From a virus: DNA of 42,514 nucleotides. The position numbers and the translations under genes are program-made. Below, piece by piece: positions 31,589 to 37,788 of the stretch. Each line of letters starts with the position of its first letter. The first letter of the stretch is position 1. The stretch lies in the IMG/VR virus record IMGVR_UViG_3300042328_000531, positions 1 to 42,514 of that record. The stretch is one strand, 5' to 3'. Under the pieces are notes generated by a model. That model searched no databases. It saw only the letters and a program-made list of their open reading frames with translations, and was not told the DNA's origin.

Positions 31589-32311
31589 TTAAGAAACAAA
31601 AATTGTAATGCTTTTCATAACAAGTTCTGCTGGGAAATCTGTTCTAATCTGAGGTTTGGCATAGCATTTAAAATTTTCATCTTCGATATATAAGGTTTGA
31701 GATATAGAAAAATTATAGGTATTTTGATATTTTAAGGTACCAACAAAACTTACTGGACCATCATTTAATTCTGAAAATAATGTTCTTACCCAAACGTCAG
31801 TGTTGCTAGACTGTGTAGATATTTCTATATCATAAGAGACTTCTACCTTTGCTCCTACTTTAACTCCAAGAAAATTTAAAGCCCTAATGTCATTTCCCCA
31901 TAAAGGATCTCCTTTTATTGGTAAAAATTTTTCAATTGGTTTTCTATCGTGAACAAATAAAGATACCCATCCGCTATCTCCCTCTGTAATTCCAAGAATA
32001 AAAATATCATTTCTATCATTATAATATTTTGACCAGCCAGGTTGTTGTCCAGATAAAGTTATTCCATCTATACCATCTTTTCCTGGAATACCTCTTTCTC
32101 CCCTTGGTCCTGCATCGCCCTTTTCACCTTTTTCACCTACATCACCCTTATGTCCTTGCTCTCCTTTGGGTCCTTGAGGTCCTGGAGTTGGAATATGCAT
32201 TACCTGTGTAAGCGGAATGTTGGATGAATTATTTTGTTGTGCTTCAATTACTTGCTGAATATATTTATCTTTACTGTCAAATGGGGTTGGCACATTTTTA
32301 CTAACAGCCAT
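31589..32311 (-). CDS. collagen-like fibre protein
   Basis: A 240-residue protein. Residues about 44-82 are 13 uninterrupted Gly-X-Y triplets (GPQ, GPK, GEQ, GHK and so on). Lys occupies the Y position four times, giving X-Lys-Gly, the target pattern of lysyl hydroxylases; Pro occurs in the X position and once in Y. The N-terminal 40 residues are a helix likely to start trimerisation; the C-terminal 150 residues are a beta-rich head. It is the only collagen-like gene here. TAGGAAG precedes ATG 32311. Confidence 0.85.
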   Translation of the reverse strand: MAVSKNVPTPFDSKDKYIQQVIEAQQNNSSNIPLTQVMHIPTPGPQGPKGEQGHKGDVGEKGEKGDAGPRGERGIPGKDGIDGITLSGQQPGWSKYYNDRNDIFILGITEGDSGWVSLFVHDRKPIEKFLPIKGDPLWGNDIRALNFLGVKVGAKVEVSYDIEISTQSSNTDVWVRTLFSELNDGPVSFVGTLKYQNTYNFSISQTLYIEDENFKCYAKPQIRTDFPAELVMKSITIFVS

Positions 32312-32317
32312 GACTTC

Positions 32318-32416
32318 CTACTTTTTTATTTTTACTGTTTTAACAGTTCCAGATGCAGTGATTCTAATTACATCTGGCAAATTTGTTTTTATATTACTAA
32401 CTTTTATAACTGCCAT
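32318..32416 (-). CDS. 32-residue virion-block microprotein
   Basis: A 32-residue frame whose ATG overlaps the previous stop (TAATG) and whose stop is 6 nt before the collagen-like start. The product (VIRITASGTVKTVKIKK ending) is basic and beta-like. Coupling on the upstream side supports translation. No family. Confidence 0.6.
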   Translation of the reverse strand: MAVIKVSNIKTNLPDVIRITASGTVKTVKIKK

Positions 32417-32793
32417 TATATTCCTGCGCTCACATCGCCAAACACTGATATGGTTCCAAGAATTGGAGTCCAGACAGTTTGATCAATTGTTGCCTGTAAG
32501 TCAAACGATAACTCTGCTACTACTCCTCCAAAAGCAGTTCCCCATTCAGATGTGATTTCAGCGGGAGCAGTAACAATAACATACCCATCAAAAGCCTCTA
32601 CCTCTAGTTCATCTATAATATCAGTTTTACGATCATAGGCACTAGCAAGAAACTCCCAATCGTCTATATCTAAATAGGTAGTTTCATCATCATTCAAAAA
32701 ATCAACTCTTATCGTGGAGGTGTCACCACGTATAACACTCCATCTTATAGTAACTGGGTCAGCCCCAAAAATCTCAGGTTCGCAAGAGGACAT
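32416..32793 (-). CDS. BppU-like virion protein, paralogue 3
   Basis: The ATG at 32793 is chosen because TATAAT ends 6 nt upstream; an earlier ATG at 32826 lies upstream of the likely transcript start. The 125-residue product carries VIRGDTSTIRV and an ending (GTISVFGDVSAGI) like the other two members. It opens the leftward fibre block. Confidence 0.65.
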   Translation of the reverse strand: MSSCEPEIFGADPVTIRWSVIRGDTSTIRVDFLNDDETTYLDIDDWEFLASAYDRKTDIIDELEVEAFDGYVIVTAPAEITSEWGTAFGGVVAELSFDLQATIDQTVWTPILGTISVFGDVSAGI

Positions 32794-32799
32794 AATAGG

Positions 32800-32826
32800 A
32801 TTATACCACCAAATATCAAAAATCAA
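32800..32826 (-). promoter_or_regulatory. leaderless promoter opening the fibre block
   Basis: TTGATT (32826-32821), 15 nt, TATAAT (32805-32800), 6 nt, ATG 32793. Best -35/-10 pair among the leaderless starts of the leftward block. Confidence 0.65.
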
Positions 32827-33020
32827 TTAGGCTAATTTTTATTGATCCCCCAGGTCATTATTATAACAATTGTATAAATTTTAATATAGACATCTCAATA
32901 TTTAAGATTTATCCCCGACAAAAGAATTCAATGGTGTATACTTAAAAAATATATAAGAAAAAAGAATATCTTTAAACCTTTAATATATTATATATAGTAA
33001 ATATATGGTAAAATCAATAT
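32827..33020. other. AT-rich divergent intergenic region
   Basis: This gap between the leftward fibre block and rightward genes is very AT-rich. It holds TAAAAT at 33009-33014 that ends 6 nt before ATG 33021 (rightward leaderless promoter), a TATACT further left near 32937, and runs of TATATA. No gene or structured RNA was recognised. Confidence 0.5.
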
Positions 33021-33671
33021 ATGTCAGATATAAGAATATATAAAGATCAATTTAATGACTCTGAAAGAATTCAGTATTTAGAACTTTTTAAACAACTTCC
33101 AGAAAATATATGGACTCAAAGCGATTGTACTGATGAGGAAGTAAAGCAATTAAAATATTTTATGCCATCTATTGTAAAGTTTAAACTATTAAAAATGCAT
33201 TACTATATGATGAATACTATTTCAAAAGATTTTAAGTTAGATGAATATAATATAAAATTAACTCACCCTGGAGATCAGTTTTTAATTATGGATAACTCTT
33301 TAACAATAGATAAAAGAATAGTGGGCAATAGTCTAGGTCCACATGCCGATGTTCCAACTGGCACTTTTGCTAAAGAAAAAGGAGTATTTTTTGAAGATGG
33401 AACCAGTCCAATAACAATGTCTTGTGTTTTTTATTGGAATGATGACTTTGAAGGAGGAGAATTAAATCTTTATTCTAGTATAAACTCTAAAGATTTAATA
33501 GAGAGTCCACATTTATATGATTTTACAAAAATACTGCCAGATTATACCTATAAGCCAGTTGCAGGAGATTTAGTTGTTTTTCCATCTCATATAGTTCATT
33601 CTATTCAGCCAATAATAAATGGCACAAGATATTCAACACAATACTTTTACGAAAGAGAATATTCTAAATAA
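33021..33671 (+). CDS. 2OG-Fe(II) oxygenase (prolyl 4-hydroxylase type)
   Basis: A 216-residue protein with a full active site: His108/Asp110 in GPHADVP, the FEGGELNL strand, FPSHIVH with His193 and Arg203 in NGTRYS. This is the best-conserved member of the six oxygenase-like proteins in the window. Its start follows TAAAAT by 6 nt. Enzymes of this type hydroxylate prolyl or related residues with 2-oxoglutarate, O2 and Fe(II). It faces the collagen-like operon across the divergent gap. Confidence 0.86.
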   Translation: MSDIRIYKDQFNDSERIQYLELFKQLPENIWTQSDCTDEEVKQLKYFMPSIVKFKLLKMHYYMMNTISKDFKLDEYNIKLTHPGDQFLIMDNSLTIDKRIVGNSLGPHADVPTGTFAKEKGVFFEDGTSPITMSCVFYWNDDFEGGELNLYSSINSKDLIESPHLYDFTKILPDYTYKPVAGDLVVFPSHIVHSIQPIINGTRYSTQYFYEREYSK

Positions 33672-33920
33672 TTATTTATTAGAATTTTTTACTACGTGTT
33701 CTATCAACATATCTGTAACTTTGTCAATTTTATCTTCTAGCCTAATATTATTTGCCTCTAATCGGTCGACCTGATCACGGAGGCTTGACCCTCCATTCGG
33801 TTTAAATTCTGCTCTTATTTCGTCAAAATAATGTTTTGTCAACCACTTGATACTTCCTGTTACAAATGCTACAATTGTGCATATGGAAACTATTAGGGCT
33901 GTGGTATCTATTGCTGACAT
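33672..33920 (-). CDS. small membrane protein with coiled coil (holin-like)
   Basis: An 82-residue protein: one hydrophobic helix (TALIVSICTIVAFVTGSI, residues 7-24), then a basic stretch and a coiled coil (LRDQVDRLEANNIRLEDKIDKV). This is the topology of small phage holin/spanin-like or membrane-anchored regulators. It lies alone on the minus strand among rightward genes, with a leaderless promoter. Holin function is possible but not shown. Confidence 0.55.
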   Translation of the reverse strand: MSAIDTTALIVSICTIVAFVTGSIKWLTKHYFDEIRAEFKPNGGSSLRDQVDRLEANNIRLEDKIDKVTDMLIEHVVKNSNK

Positions 33921-33929
33921 AATAATCCA

Positions 33930-33935
33930 ATTATA
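33930..33935 (-). promoter_or_regulatory. leaderless promoter of membrane protein
   Basis: TATAAT, 9 nt, ATG 33920 on the minus strand. Confidence 0.5.
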
Positions 33936-33984
33936 ACATTTATTTTAGGAGAAATTAAAAATTAAAAACGCTATTTTAGAAACA

Positions 33985-34719
33985 TTGCAGAGATCACAAA
34001 AAATAATTATCTCTCCAGATATTGATGGTTTTATGTCGGCGGAGTTATTGCAGCGTAAATTCGGTTCGGTAATAGTTGGCACGTATGACAAAAACATATT
34101 ATGTCTTGCTGACGATGTTACGCCTGAAGAATGTCTTTTCGTCGATTGTGATATGAATACAAAAGAATTTGTTTCGGTCGGTAATCATATGAGAATTGAA
34201 AATGACAATATGGCTGATGCGTCGTTTAATCCAAATCGTTTTTGGAATACAAAAATATATACCTCAAAGTTTCCGTTCGCAACCTGTTTTTTAATTTCGT
34301 CGGCGATAGAGATTGATCTTGATCTATATGACTTAAAGCGCATGGCTCATGCTGATTCAACATTAACTAATATGGATAATTACAGCACTAACATGCTTAA
34401 ATGGTCAAGTAGGCTCAGAGACTCTGATGTCAAACCAATTATCGAACAAACCTTAGATATCTCAGATATTAGAACAAAGTATCCAAACCAATCATTTGTG
34501 TCTAAAAGGTTTGGCCAGGATAGATATTTAACCACATTAAATGCTGCCCTAGAAAGCGAGGGTATGAAGTATTTACCAATTACCACTGGTAAGCGTTATA
34601 TGGCTGATAAGGTTGGTATTAACACATTGCTTAGATATATGGACGATATAATTTCATATGCTGAGATATATTCAGGCGAGTATAGTGTGACGTATAACCA
34701 GGAGATAGAGTTTAGATGA
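33985..34719 (+). CDS. DHH-phosphoesterase-like protein (degenerate), start uncertain
   Basis: The only standard start is TTG 33985, but AGGAG (33947-33951) points to ATT 33961 in the same frame (spacing 9), which would add eight residues. The 244-residue product has SPDIDGFMSAELLQ, then LFVDCDM, then VGNHM, which follow the order of DHH motifs I, II and III, though HM replaces the usual DHH. That could mean a changed activity or a lost one. The last four bases overlap the next gene (ATGA). DHH enzymes cleave nanoRNA or cyclic dinucleotides; activity is not assured here. Confidence 0.5.
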   Translation: MQRSQKIIISPDIDGFMSAELLQRKFGSVIVGTYDKNILCLADDVTPEECLFVDCDMNTKEFVSVGNHMRIENDNMADASFNPNRFWNTKIYTSKFPFATCFLISSAIEIDLDLYDLKRMAHADSTLTNMDNYSTNMLKWSSRLRDSDVKPIIEQTLDISDIRTKYPNQSFVSKRFGQDRYLTTLNAALESEGMKYLPITTGKRYMADKVGINTLLRYMDDIISYAEIYSGEYSVTYNQEIEFR

Positions 34720-34916
34720 CCAAGGATGTTAAGCCATGGGATTTGATTAATCCTAATCAGCCCAAGAGCGAAGAAGAGATTGTTAAATCCCGTCTCGAAA
34801 TTTGTAAGGCTTGTGAATACTTTAGACCTAAGACAGAAACGTGTCGTAAGTGTGGATGTTTTATGAAATTAAAGACAACATTGGCAAATGCAAAATGTCC
34901 GATTGGAAAGTGGTGA
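34716..34916 (+). CDS. zinc-ribbon phage protein (DUF6171-like)
   Basis: A 66-residue protein with CKACEYF and CRKCGCFM, ending in CPIGKW. This arrangement (IC.AC....T..C.KCGC.M..KT......CP.GKW) is common in phages and forms one or two zinc knuckles. It is coupled to the DHH-like gene by ATGA. Likely a nucleic-acid or protein adaptor. Confidence 0.75.
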   Translation: MTKDVKPWDLINPNQPKSEEEIVKSRLEICKACEYFRPKTETCRKCGCFMKLKTTLANAKCPIGKW

Positions 34917-34922
34917 TATAAT
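34917..34922 (+). promoter_or_regulatory. leaderless promoter
   Basis: TATAAT, 6 nt (CAATAT), ATG 34929. The spacer CAATAT is identical to that before ATG 33021. Confidence 0.62.
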
Positions 34923-34928
34923 CAATAT

Positions 34929-35741
34929 ATGTTAGATTTTAGAACAATGCCACACATTGTAGTAGATGATGTTTTTACCGAAGATGAAATGAAGTCAATC
35001 TATAAAAAAATTGATAGCATTACGGATTCAAACCTTGCATCTGGAAAAGATAAATATGAAGGTTTCTTTAGGGTTAAGAGCAATGGATTTTTAGTATATA
35101 CAGATGATGAGTTTCAAAATTTTTGTACGCCTCGCCTTAGAAAAAAAATTGAAGAGTTAACTGGAATTAAAGTTACAAAAATTGGCATGCACTTTTCTAG
35201 GTATCAGGCGTATGATGGTTTGAAGCCACGTTTAATGCCACATCTAGATAGGCATTCTAAAACTGCTAATTTAACTATGACAGTGCAATTACTCGCTACC
35301 CCATTTGATGATAAAAATAATACAGAAAAAGAATTGCAGTGGCCTTTGTATGTAGACACTACAGAGGTTGCAATGAGGCTTAATAGAGGTGTTTTATTTT
35401 GTAGTAATTATCAACTACACTGGAGGCCAGATTTAGAGTTTAAACCAGAAGATCGTTACGATACCGTTTTAATTTTAATTAATCAAGATGAGCCAGGAAA
35501 TCCAGAGTTACCAGATGGAATATTTGCAGACCATGAAGGATTTAATAAGTTAATGAGTACTCATGGACATTTTTTAAAAGAATCAGTAGAATGGCAAAAA
35601 GTATTAGATGCTCAAGCGATTCCTTGTACAAACCCCGAATGCACAATTCCAGGATGTGTTAATGGAAATTGCGAGATGTCAGATTATCATCACGATAGCA
35701 ATAGCGATTATCATCGCAGAGATACCAATAAAAATATTTAA
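34929..35741 (+). CDS. 2OG-Fe(II) oxygenase with Cys-rich C-terminus
   Basis: A 270-residue protein. Residues 100-190 contain His105/Asp107 (MPHLDRH), His164 (NYQLHW) and Arg176 (EDRYDTV), the iron and 2OG set. Residues 230-255 add a Cys cluster (PCTNPECTIPGCVNGNC) that could bind zinc or iron, and the end is His/Asp-rich. The same sort of add-on is not seen in the other five oxygenase-like proteins. It starts from its own leaderless promoter. Confidence 0.72.
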   Translation: MLDFRTMPHIVVDDVFTEDEMKSIYKKIDSITDSNLASGKDKYEGFFRVKSNGFLVYTDDEFQNFCTPRLRKKIEELTGIKVTKIGMHFSRYQAYDGLKPRLMPHLDRHSKTANLTMTVQLLATPFDDKNNTEKELQWPLYVDTTEVAMRLNRGVLFCSNYQLHWRPDLEFKPEDRYDTVLILINQDEPGNPELPDGIFADHEGFNKLMSTHGHFLKESVEWQKVLDAQAIPCTNPECTIPGCVNGNCEMSDYHHDSNSDYHRRDTNKNI

Positions 35742-35914
35742 TTTTTGTGATCTGATTCAGTCTTACAAGAACAACTTTCGCAGCAAAACTCTTGAAAAAC
35801 CTTCAATGCCAAACCATCATTTATAATAGATTCGCCATCTTTTAATAATGCGATATTAGGCTCATAACCTTTAGGGGTTTGTCTTCCCCAGGATTCAGGA
35901 TATTCAGATGCCAT
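35738..35914 (-). CDS. 58-residue microprotein with C-terminal Cys cluster
   Basis: A 58-residue frame with the end CCESCSCKTESDHKN. The start overlaps the preceding gene by 11 nt, and its stop codon overlaps that of the convergent oxygenase gene. Residues 5-15 contain ESWGRQTPKGY. The Cys cluster could bind metal. No family. Confidence 0.6.
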   Translation of the reverse strand: MASEYPESWGRQTPKGYEPNIALLKDGESIINDGLALKVFQEFCCESCSCKTESDHKN

Positions 35915-36050
35915 TGTCTTCCATGTACTTTAAGCGTTCTTCAAGGTGTGGATCTTTAAGTATTTCTTTAATAGCGTCTATATCTTTTTGACTTGGCATA
36001 CCGTCGTTATCTGCCATAGAGGCTTCAAGGTTTTCTAGGAATGACATCAT
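35904..36050 (-). CDS. 48-residue acidic microprotein
   Basis: A 48-residue frame, ATG 36050 overlapping the stop of the zinc-ribbon gene (ATGA). It has two short helices (LENLEASM and KDIDAIKEILKDPHLEERLKY). The coupling makes translation likely. Function unknown. Confidence 0.6.
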   Translation of the reverse strand: MMSFLENLEASMADNDGMPSQKDIDAIKEILKDPHLEERLKYMEDNGI

Positions 36051-36187
36051 TTACAAGTACCGCAATAATTATATATTCTGATGTTTGCTTTGGCTACCCA
36101 GAGGGTTTTGCCACAGCCATAGCAAGACTTCATAGAGTATTGTTTCTCTCTACGGTCTTTCCTAATTTCTAGTCCTAGTAAGTGCAT
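36047..36187 (-). CDS. zinc-ribbon microprotein
   Basis: A 46-residue protein with CYGC and CGTC, spaced as in a zinc ribbon; basic residues 8-16 (IRKDRREKQ). ATG 36187 follows TAAAAT by 6 nt under a perfect TTGACA -35. It leads a three-gene leftward operon with the 48- and 58-residue genes. Possibly an early transcription or nuclease-interfering factor. Confidence 0.68.
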   Translation of the reverse strand: MHLLGLEIRKDRREKQYSMKSCYGCGKTLWVAKANIRIYNYCGTCK

Positions 36188-36193
36188 ATATTT

Positions 36194-36222
36194 ATTTTAT
36201 CATACCTGAACCTACTTGTCAA
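36194..36222 (-). promoter_or_regulatory. strong leaderless promoter of microprotein operon
   Basis: TTGACA (36222-36217), 17 nt, TAAAAT (36199-36194), 6 nt, ATG 36187. The best consensus match of the leaderless set. It lies back-to-back with the speD promoter. Confidence 0.78.
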
Positions 36223-36228
36223 ATAGTG

Positions 36229-36234
36229 TATACT
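36229..36234 (+). promoter_or_regulatory. -10 box of speD-like gene
   Basis: TGTATACT at 36227-36234 lies 22 nt before the speD-like ATG, with GGAG between. The -35 is weak (TGAACC near 36207). Confidence 0.5.
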
Positions 36235-36256
36235 GGAAAACTAGATTGGAGAAACC

Positions 36257-36646
36257 ATGATATTTCACAAACACCTACTTGTTAATGCCAAAGTAGAAAA
36301 TCCTATCAATACCGAAGAGCAAGGCGTTGATTTCCTTACCCGCCTAGTTGAAAGTATTGACATGAAGATTATTAAAGGACCTTTTGCGTCCTATGTTGAC
36401 AAACCAGGAAACCGAGGACTTACTGCTATCGTAATGATAGAGACTAGCCATATAGCATTTCATATATGGGATGAGATGGATCCATCGCTAGTTCAGTTTG
36501 ATTTGTATACCTGCGGAGAATTAAATCTCGCTAAGGTTCTTCTTGCTTTTGGAGAAACCTTTAATATTGTAAATCTTGATTATCAATTATTTGATAGAGA
36601 AAATGGATTTGTATTAGAAGATAAGGGCTCTTGGCCAGAAATCTGA
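36257..36646 (+). CDS. SpeD-family pyruvoyl decarboxylase
   Basis: A 129-residue AdoMet decarboxylase-family protein. The self-cleavage Ser64 lies in ETSHIAFH; His69 and Cys86 (YTCG) are the other active-site residues, matching Ser63/His68/Cys83 of the Thermotoga enzyme. The protein would cut itself at Ser64 to make a pyruvoyl group. Classical members decarboxylate S-adenosylmethionine for spermidine synthesis; some phage and bacterial homologues have been reported to act on arginine or ornithine. Substrate cannot be told from sequence alone. Confidence 0.82.
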   Translation: MIFHKHLLVNAKVENPINTEEQGVDFLTRLVESIDMKIIKGPFASYVDKPGNRGLTAIVMIETSHIAFHIWDEMDPSLVQFDLYTCGELNLAKVLLAFGETFNIVNLDYQLFDRENGFVLEDKGSWPEI

Positions 36647-36740
36647 AAAAATTTTTGTTTTTCACTTTTACAAAAATCTGAATATTTTTCTCAGATGTAC
36701 GATGCATGATTTAAAAAAAATAAAATAAAAAAGATAGTGA

Positions 36741-36769
36741 GCACATAAAAGGGGGAAGCCCTCTATGTG
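36741..36769 (-). terminator. hairpin terminator of leftward small-gene operon
   Basis: CACATA at the base, an inner GAGGG/CCCTT stem and TATGTG form an 11-bp stem; a T-rich tract (TTTTTTATTTTATTTTTTTT) follows within 8 nt. Nothing else of note lies between 36647 and 36740 apart from AT-rich sequence. Confidence 0.6.
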
Positions 36770-36873
36770 TTAGCGTAATGCGACCTATCATAGTTAGCAA
36801 GTGTCCCACCATTTTCTAGGTGGGCTTTGCGTCTTAACTGTTCAGCAGAATAACTTAATGTTATTTCTTCCAT
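36763..36873 (-). CDS. 36-residue microprotein
   Basis: A 36-residue frame overlapping the previous gene by 13 nt: ITLSYSAEQLRRKAHLENGGTL and so on. Lies in a coupled row of four small leftward genes; a helix around QLRRKAHLE is likely. Function unknown. Confidence 0.5.
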   Translation of the reverse strand: MEEITLSYSAEQLRRKAHLENGGTLANYDRSHYANT

Positions 36874-37001
36874 TGTCTCACTGACCAAACCAAACCAACT
36901 ACACCAACAAATAACCATGTAGGTACATCTATTGCTAAACCATTTGGGTAGATGTTATCTACATATAGCGAGATGTATTGCAAGTCTAATATAAATTCCA
37001 C
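36861..37001 (-). CDS. 46-residue membrane microprotein
   Basis: A frame starting with GTG 37001 overlapping the previous stop (TAGTG). Residues 28-41 (TWLFVGVVGLVWSV) form one membrane helix with a basic tail (RQWKK). Single-span phage microprotein; possibly holin-like or a superinfection factor. Confidence 0.6.
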   Translation of the reverse strand: MEFILDLQYISLYVDNIYPNGLAIDVPTWLFVGVVGLVWSVRQWKK

Positions 37002-37159
37002 TATGCTACCTGCTCTATCTTGTGCACTAAGTATTCAAACTTTAGTGGTGGATTTACTGAATTGAATTCATCAACGACCTTGATGATATCTTTAATGCTA
37101 TTAGCGGTTAGCGTACCTTTTTGCAGGCTACCCTGCCAAATTGAGTAAGTGATTTTCAT
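37001..37159 (-). CDS. 52-residue microprotein
   Basis: ATG 37159 directly follows the stop of the previous gene. The product (52 residues) contains a helix (NSIKDIIKVVDEFN). It lies between the 61-residue lead gene and the 46-residue membrane protein. Unknown function. Confidence 0.62.
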   Translation of the reverse strand: MKITYSIWQGSLQKGTLTANSIKDIIKVVDEFNSVNPPLKFEYLVHKIEQVA

Positions 37160-37345
37160 TTAGTTATTCTCCTCTATATTGTATTGAGCAGTTAGAAATG
37201 CGTTAGCAAATCCTAATGCTTCTAGCAGAGGTAAATCCTCACGCTTGTATTGTGCTTGTTGCACTCTGCGTAGTTCATCTACTAGATGACCTCCACCATG
37301 TTGAGCAACATCTGCTCTTAACTTATCAAAGTTAACTGTATTCAT
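37160..37345 (-). CDS. 61-residue lead protein of leftward operon
   Basis: A 61-residue acidic/helical protein behind AAAGGAGA. It leads four small leftward genes. Its promoter is the leftward copy of a five-member promoter family. The helix (LVDELRRVQQAQYKREDLPL) is amphipathic. Function unknown. Confidence 0.65.
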   Translation of the reverse strand: MNTVNFDKLRADVAQHGGGHLVDELRRVQQAQYKREDLPLLEALGFANAFLTAQYNIEENN

Positions 37346-37366
37346 TTTAGTTCTCCTTTCAAGAGA

Positions 37367-37405
37367 CTTTCTTTATACCTGCAATTCTAGCAGGGGGGTC
37401 TGACA
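37367..37405 (-). promoter_or_regulatory. phage promoter family, copy A
   Basis: TGTCAG (37405-37400), 7 nt, TGC and TAGAAT (37389-37384), then TATAAAGAAAG (37377-37367). Reads leftward into the 61-residue gene. Confidence 0.6.
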
Positions 37406-37433
37406 TTTTGAGTGCTTTATTCGCTAGGCTCAT

Positions 37434-37449
37434 TGTGATTTGTATCACA
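37434..37449. promoter_or_regulatory. Crp/GlxR-like palindrome 1
   Basis: TGTGATTTGTATCACA, a perfect inverted repeat of TGTGA-N6-TCACA. It lies between the two GCTAGGCTCA copies and 29 nt upstream of promoter A. Confidence 0.6.
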
Positions 37450-37550
37450 CTTACTTGCTAGGCTCACGCACTAAACTTTCTATATTTAATTTATACTGGA
37501 AGTTTAACAGAAATAATCCTAAAAGTCAAGGGGCAACACGGCGTGTCGCA

Positions 37551-37566
37551 TGTGGTGTTAGTCACA
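37551..37566. promoter_or_regulatory. Crp-like palindrome 2
   Basis: TGTGGTGTTAGTCACA, one mismatch from the palindrome. Confidence 0.4.
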
Positions 37567-37610
37567 TAGACAAACAGTACAAATCGGACATTGACTCGGG
37601 GATTTTTTGA

Positions 37611-37634
37611 GTTATCCACATGATACAGATCACA
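37611..37634 (+). promoter_or_regulatory. DnaA box fused to Crp-like site, copy 1
   Basis: TTATCCACA (37612-37620, perfect DnaA box) shares its last CA with CATGATACAGATCACA (37619-37634). The same fused unit recurs 42 bp downstream. Confidence 0.55.
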
Positions 37635-37652
37635 TCTACGAATCACGCTTAA

Positions 37653-37676
37653 GTTATCCACATGACATACATCACA
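37653..37676 (+). promoter_or_regulatory. DnaA box fused to Crp-like site, copy 2
   Basis: TTATCCACA (37654-37662) overlaps CATGACATACATCACA (37661-37676). Direct repeat of copy 1 with 42-bp period, about four DNA turns. Confidence 0.55.
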
Positions 37677-37716
37677 GGACACGATGTCCGTTTTGTCCTA
37701 CCTACTGGCTAGTAAA

Positions 37717-37754
37717 TGTCAGTGGTGCCTGTTATACTTCTAGTATAAAGAAAG
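37717..37754 (+). promoter_or_regulatory. phage promoter family, copy B
   Basis: TGTCAG, 7 nt, TGT and TATACT (37733-37738), then TATAAAGAAAG (37744-37754). Drives the 60-residue gene and its two coupled neighbours. Confidence 0.65.
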
Positions 37755-37788
37755 TTGAGAAAGGTTCTCAAACTAGAAAGGAATTCAA

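Larger units (their letters stand above)
37346..37788. other. divergent control region / candidate origin
   Basis: A 443-nt gap without a gene. It contains the leftward and rightward copies of the repeated promoter family, four Crp-like palindromes (37434, 37551, 37619, 37661), two perfect DnaA boxes, two copies of GCTAGGCTCA (37423 and 37457) and two ATGTCCG boxes. The dense sites make it the best origin or master-control candidate in the window. Confidence 0.55.

Noticed and set aside
36647-36840. tRNA gene in the AT-rich stretch after the SpeD-like gene
   Set aside because: No cloverleaf or anticodon arm could be formed; the stem there is a terminator-like hairpin.
37491-37682. 63- and 61-residue frames in the divergent control region
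   Set aside because: They cover DnaA and Crp-like sites, have no ribosome site and have an unlikely composition, so the region is better read as regulatory.
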